A stretch of 5,959 nt of DNA from Desulfobacterales bacterium (GTDB taxonomy: Bacteria > Desulfobacterota > Desulfobacteria > Desulfobacterales > UBA2174_A): contig JALOPD010000243.1 of the NCBI GenBank assembly GCA_025454075.1, forward strand, positions 1-5,959, given 5' to 3'. Made by a program: the position numbers and the translations under genes. The notes under the pieces were generated by a model. It was not told the origin of the DNA. It saw only the letters and a list, made by a program, of their open reading frames with translations, and did no database searches. How positions within the stretch are numbered: position 1 is the stretch's first letter; each line of letters opens with the position of its first letter. Shown here one piece after another: positions 5,703 through 5,959 of this stretch.

Positions 5703-5731
5703 AATGCGTGAAATGCGTCGTGTGGCCCGGC

Positions 5732-5775
5732 GAGAACCGGCCCATCCGAACGGACGGCCGCTTCTCAGTTTTTTT
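5732..5775 (+). terminator. Rho-independent terminator of the plus-strand run
   Basis: GAGAA (5732-5736) pairs with TTCTC (5762-5766). Inside, after one mismatch, CGGCC (5738-5742) pairs with GGCCG (5756-5760). A further TCC/GGA pairing closes a GAAC loop. A seven-T run follows at 5769-5775. It lies 30 nt after the sensor stop. On the minus strand no T run follows, so it is directional for plus-strand transcripts. Confidence 0.75.
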
Positions 5776-5959
5776 CCTTCCACCGGCCGGCGCGCGCAGG
5801 CAGCGAGGACTGCCGCTCCAGTTTCAGGGTCTGCTCCTTGAAGTGCAGGTTGCCGCCGGCGATGGCGGCGGGAGGCGCCCACCGGTAATCCGGCCCCAGG
5901 TCGATCTTAACCTGAGAAAACACCCCGGCATCGTCGATCCACCCGGTCGTCGACAGCTT
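5765..5959 (-). CDS. Hypothetical protein, C-terminal 64 residues
   Basis: This minus-strand frame is open from the right edge to a TGA at 5767-5765. The last 64 residues look like ordinary protein: acidic and Trp/Tyr-containing (GWIDDAG, IDLGPDYRWAPP), then a basic tail ending GRWKEKN. Codon third positions are GC-rich like the neighbouring genes. I do not recognise the family, and no start, signal or motif lies inside the window. It converges on the decayed sensor gene. Its last codons and stop lie across the T run and foot of that gene's terminator, and the Lys-rich tail is encoded by the A run opposite those Ts. Confidence 0.55.
   Translation of the reverse strand, partial: KLSTTGWIDDAGVFSQVKIDLGPDYRWAPPAAIAGGNLHFKEQTLKLERQSSLPARAGRWKEKN

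Noticed and set aside
5701..5718. Perfect tandem 9-nt duplication (GAAATGCGT twice) right after the sensor stop
   Set aside because: Two short copies without further context are probably a simple slippage event with no function.

Overview
The window is GC-rich DNA from a Gram-negative bacterium, most likely a proteobacterium in the broad sense (including the former Deltaproteobacteria). The reasons are the GC-rich third codon positions, Shine-Dalgarno-led genes, a Sec-exported HtrA-type protease, and a multi-PAS sensor kinase. The exact phylum cannot be fixed from the sequence alone.

Layout from left to right. (1) 1-154, minus strand: the first 51 codons of a gene resembling the TIGR00730/LOG (lysine-decarboxylase-like Rossmann fold) family, running off the left edge. 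(2) 155-749: a gene-poor divergent intergenic region, partly AT-richer than the rest. It holds strong inverted repeats, including a 16-bp stem with one bulge, and operator-like palindromes. (3) 750-1904, plus: a group III iron-type alcohol dehydrogenase with one canonical metal ligand changed from His to Gln. (4) 2026-3522, plus: an exported trypsin-like (S1C/HtrA type) protease fused to seven 34-residue TPR units and lacking a PDZ domain. (5) 3473-3976, plus: a PaaI-type hotdog thioesterase whose start lies 50 nt inside the protease gene. (6) 4082-5702, plus: a decayed cytoplasmic PAS-domain histidine kinase carrying two single-base frameshifts and two internal deletion junctions. The kinase core is gone and only the end of the ATPase domain remains. 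(7) 5732-5775: a convincing Rho-independent terminator closing the plus-strand run. (8) 5765-5959, minus: the C-terminus of an unrecognised protein running off the right edge and convergent with the pseudogene.

How the genes may relate. The protease-TPR and thioesterase genes overlap and are almost certainly co-transcribed. The sensor gene starts 105 nt after the thioesterase with its own strong ribosome binding site, and the only clear terminator lies after it, so 2026-5702 could be one transcription unit. The dehydrogenase is separated from this unit by 121 nt and is probably independent. No mobile element, CRISPR array, tRNA or rRNA is visible. The most informative observation is the stepwise decay of the PAS kinase. 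The next are the overlapping protease/thioesterase pair and the structured intergenic region upstream of the LOG-like gene. I see no convincing new system.
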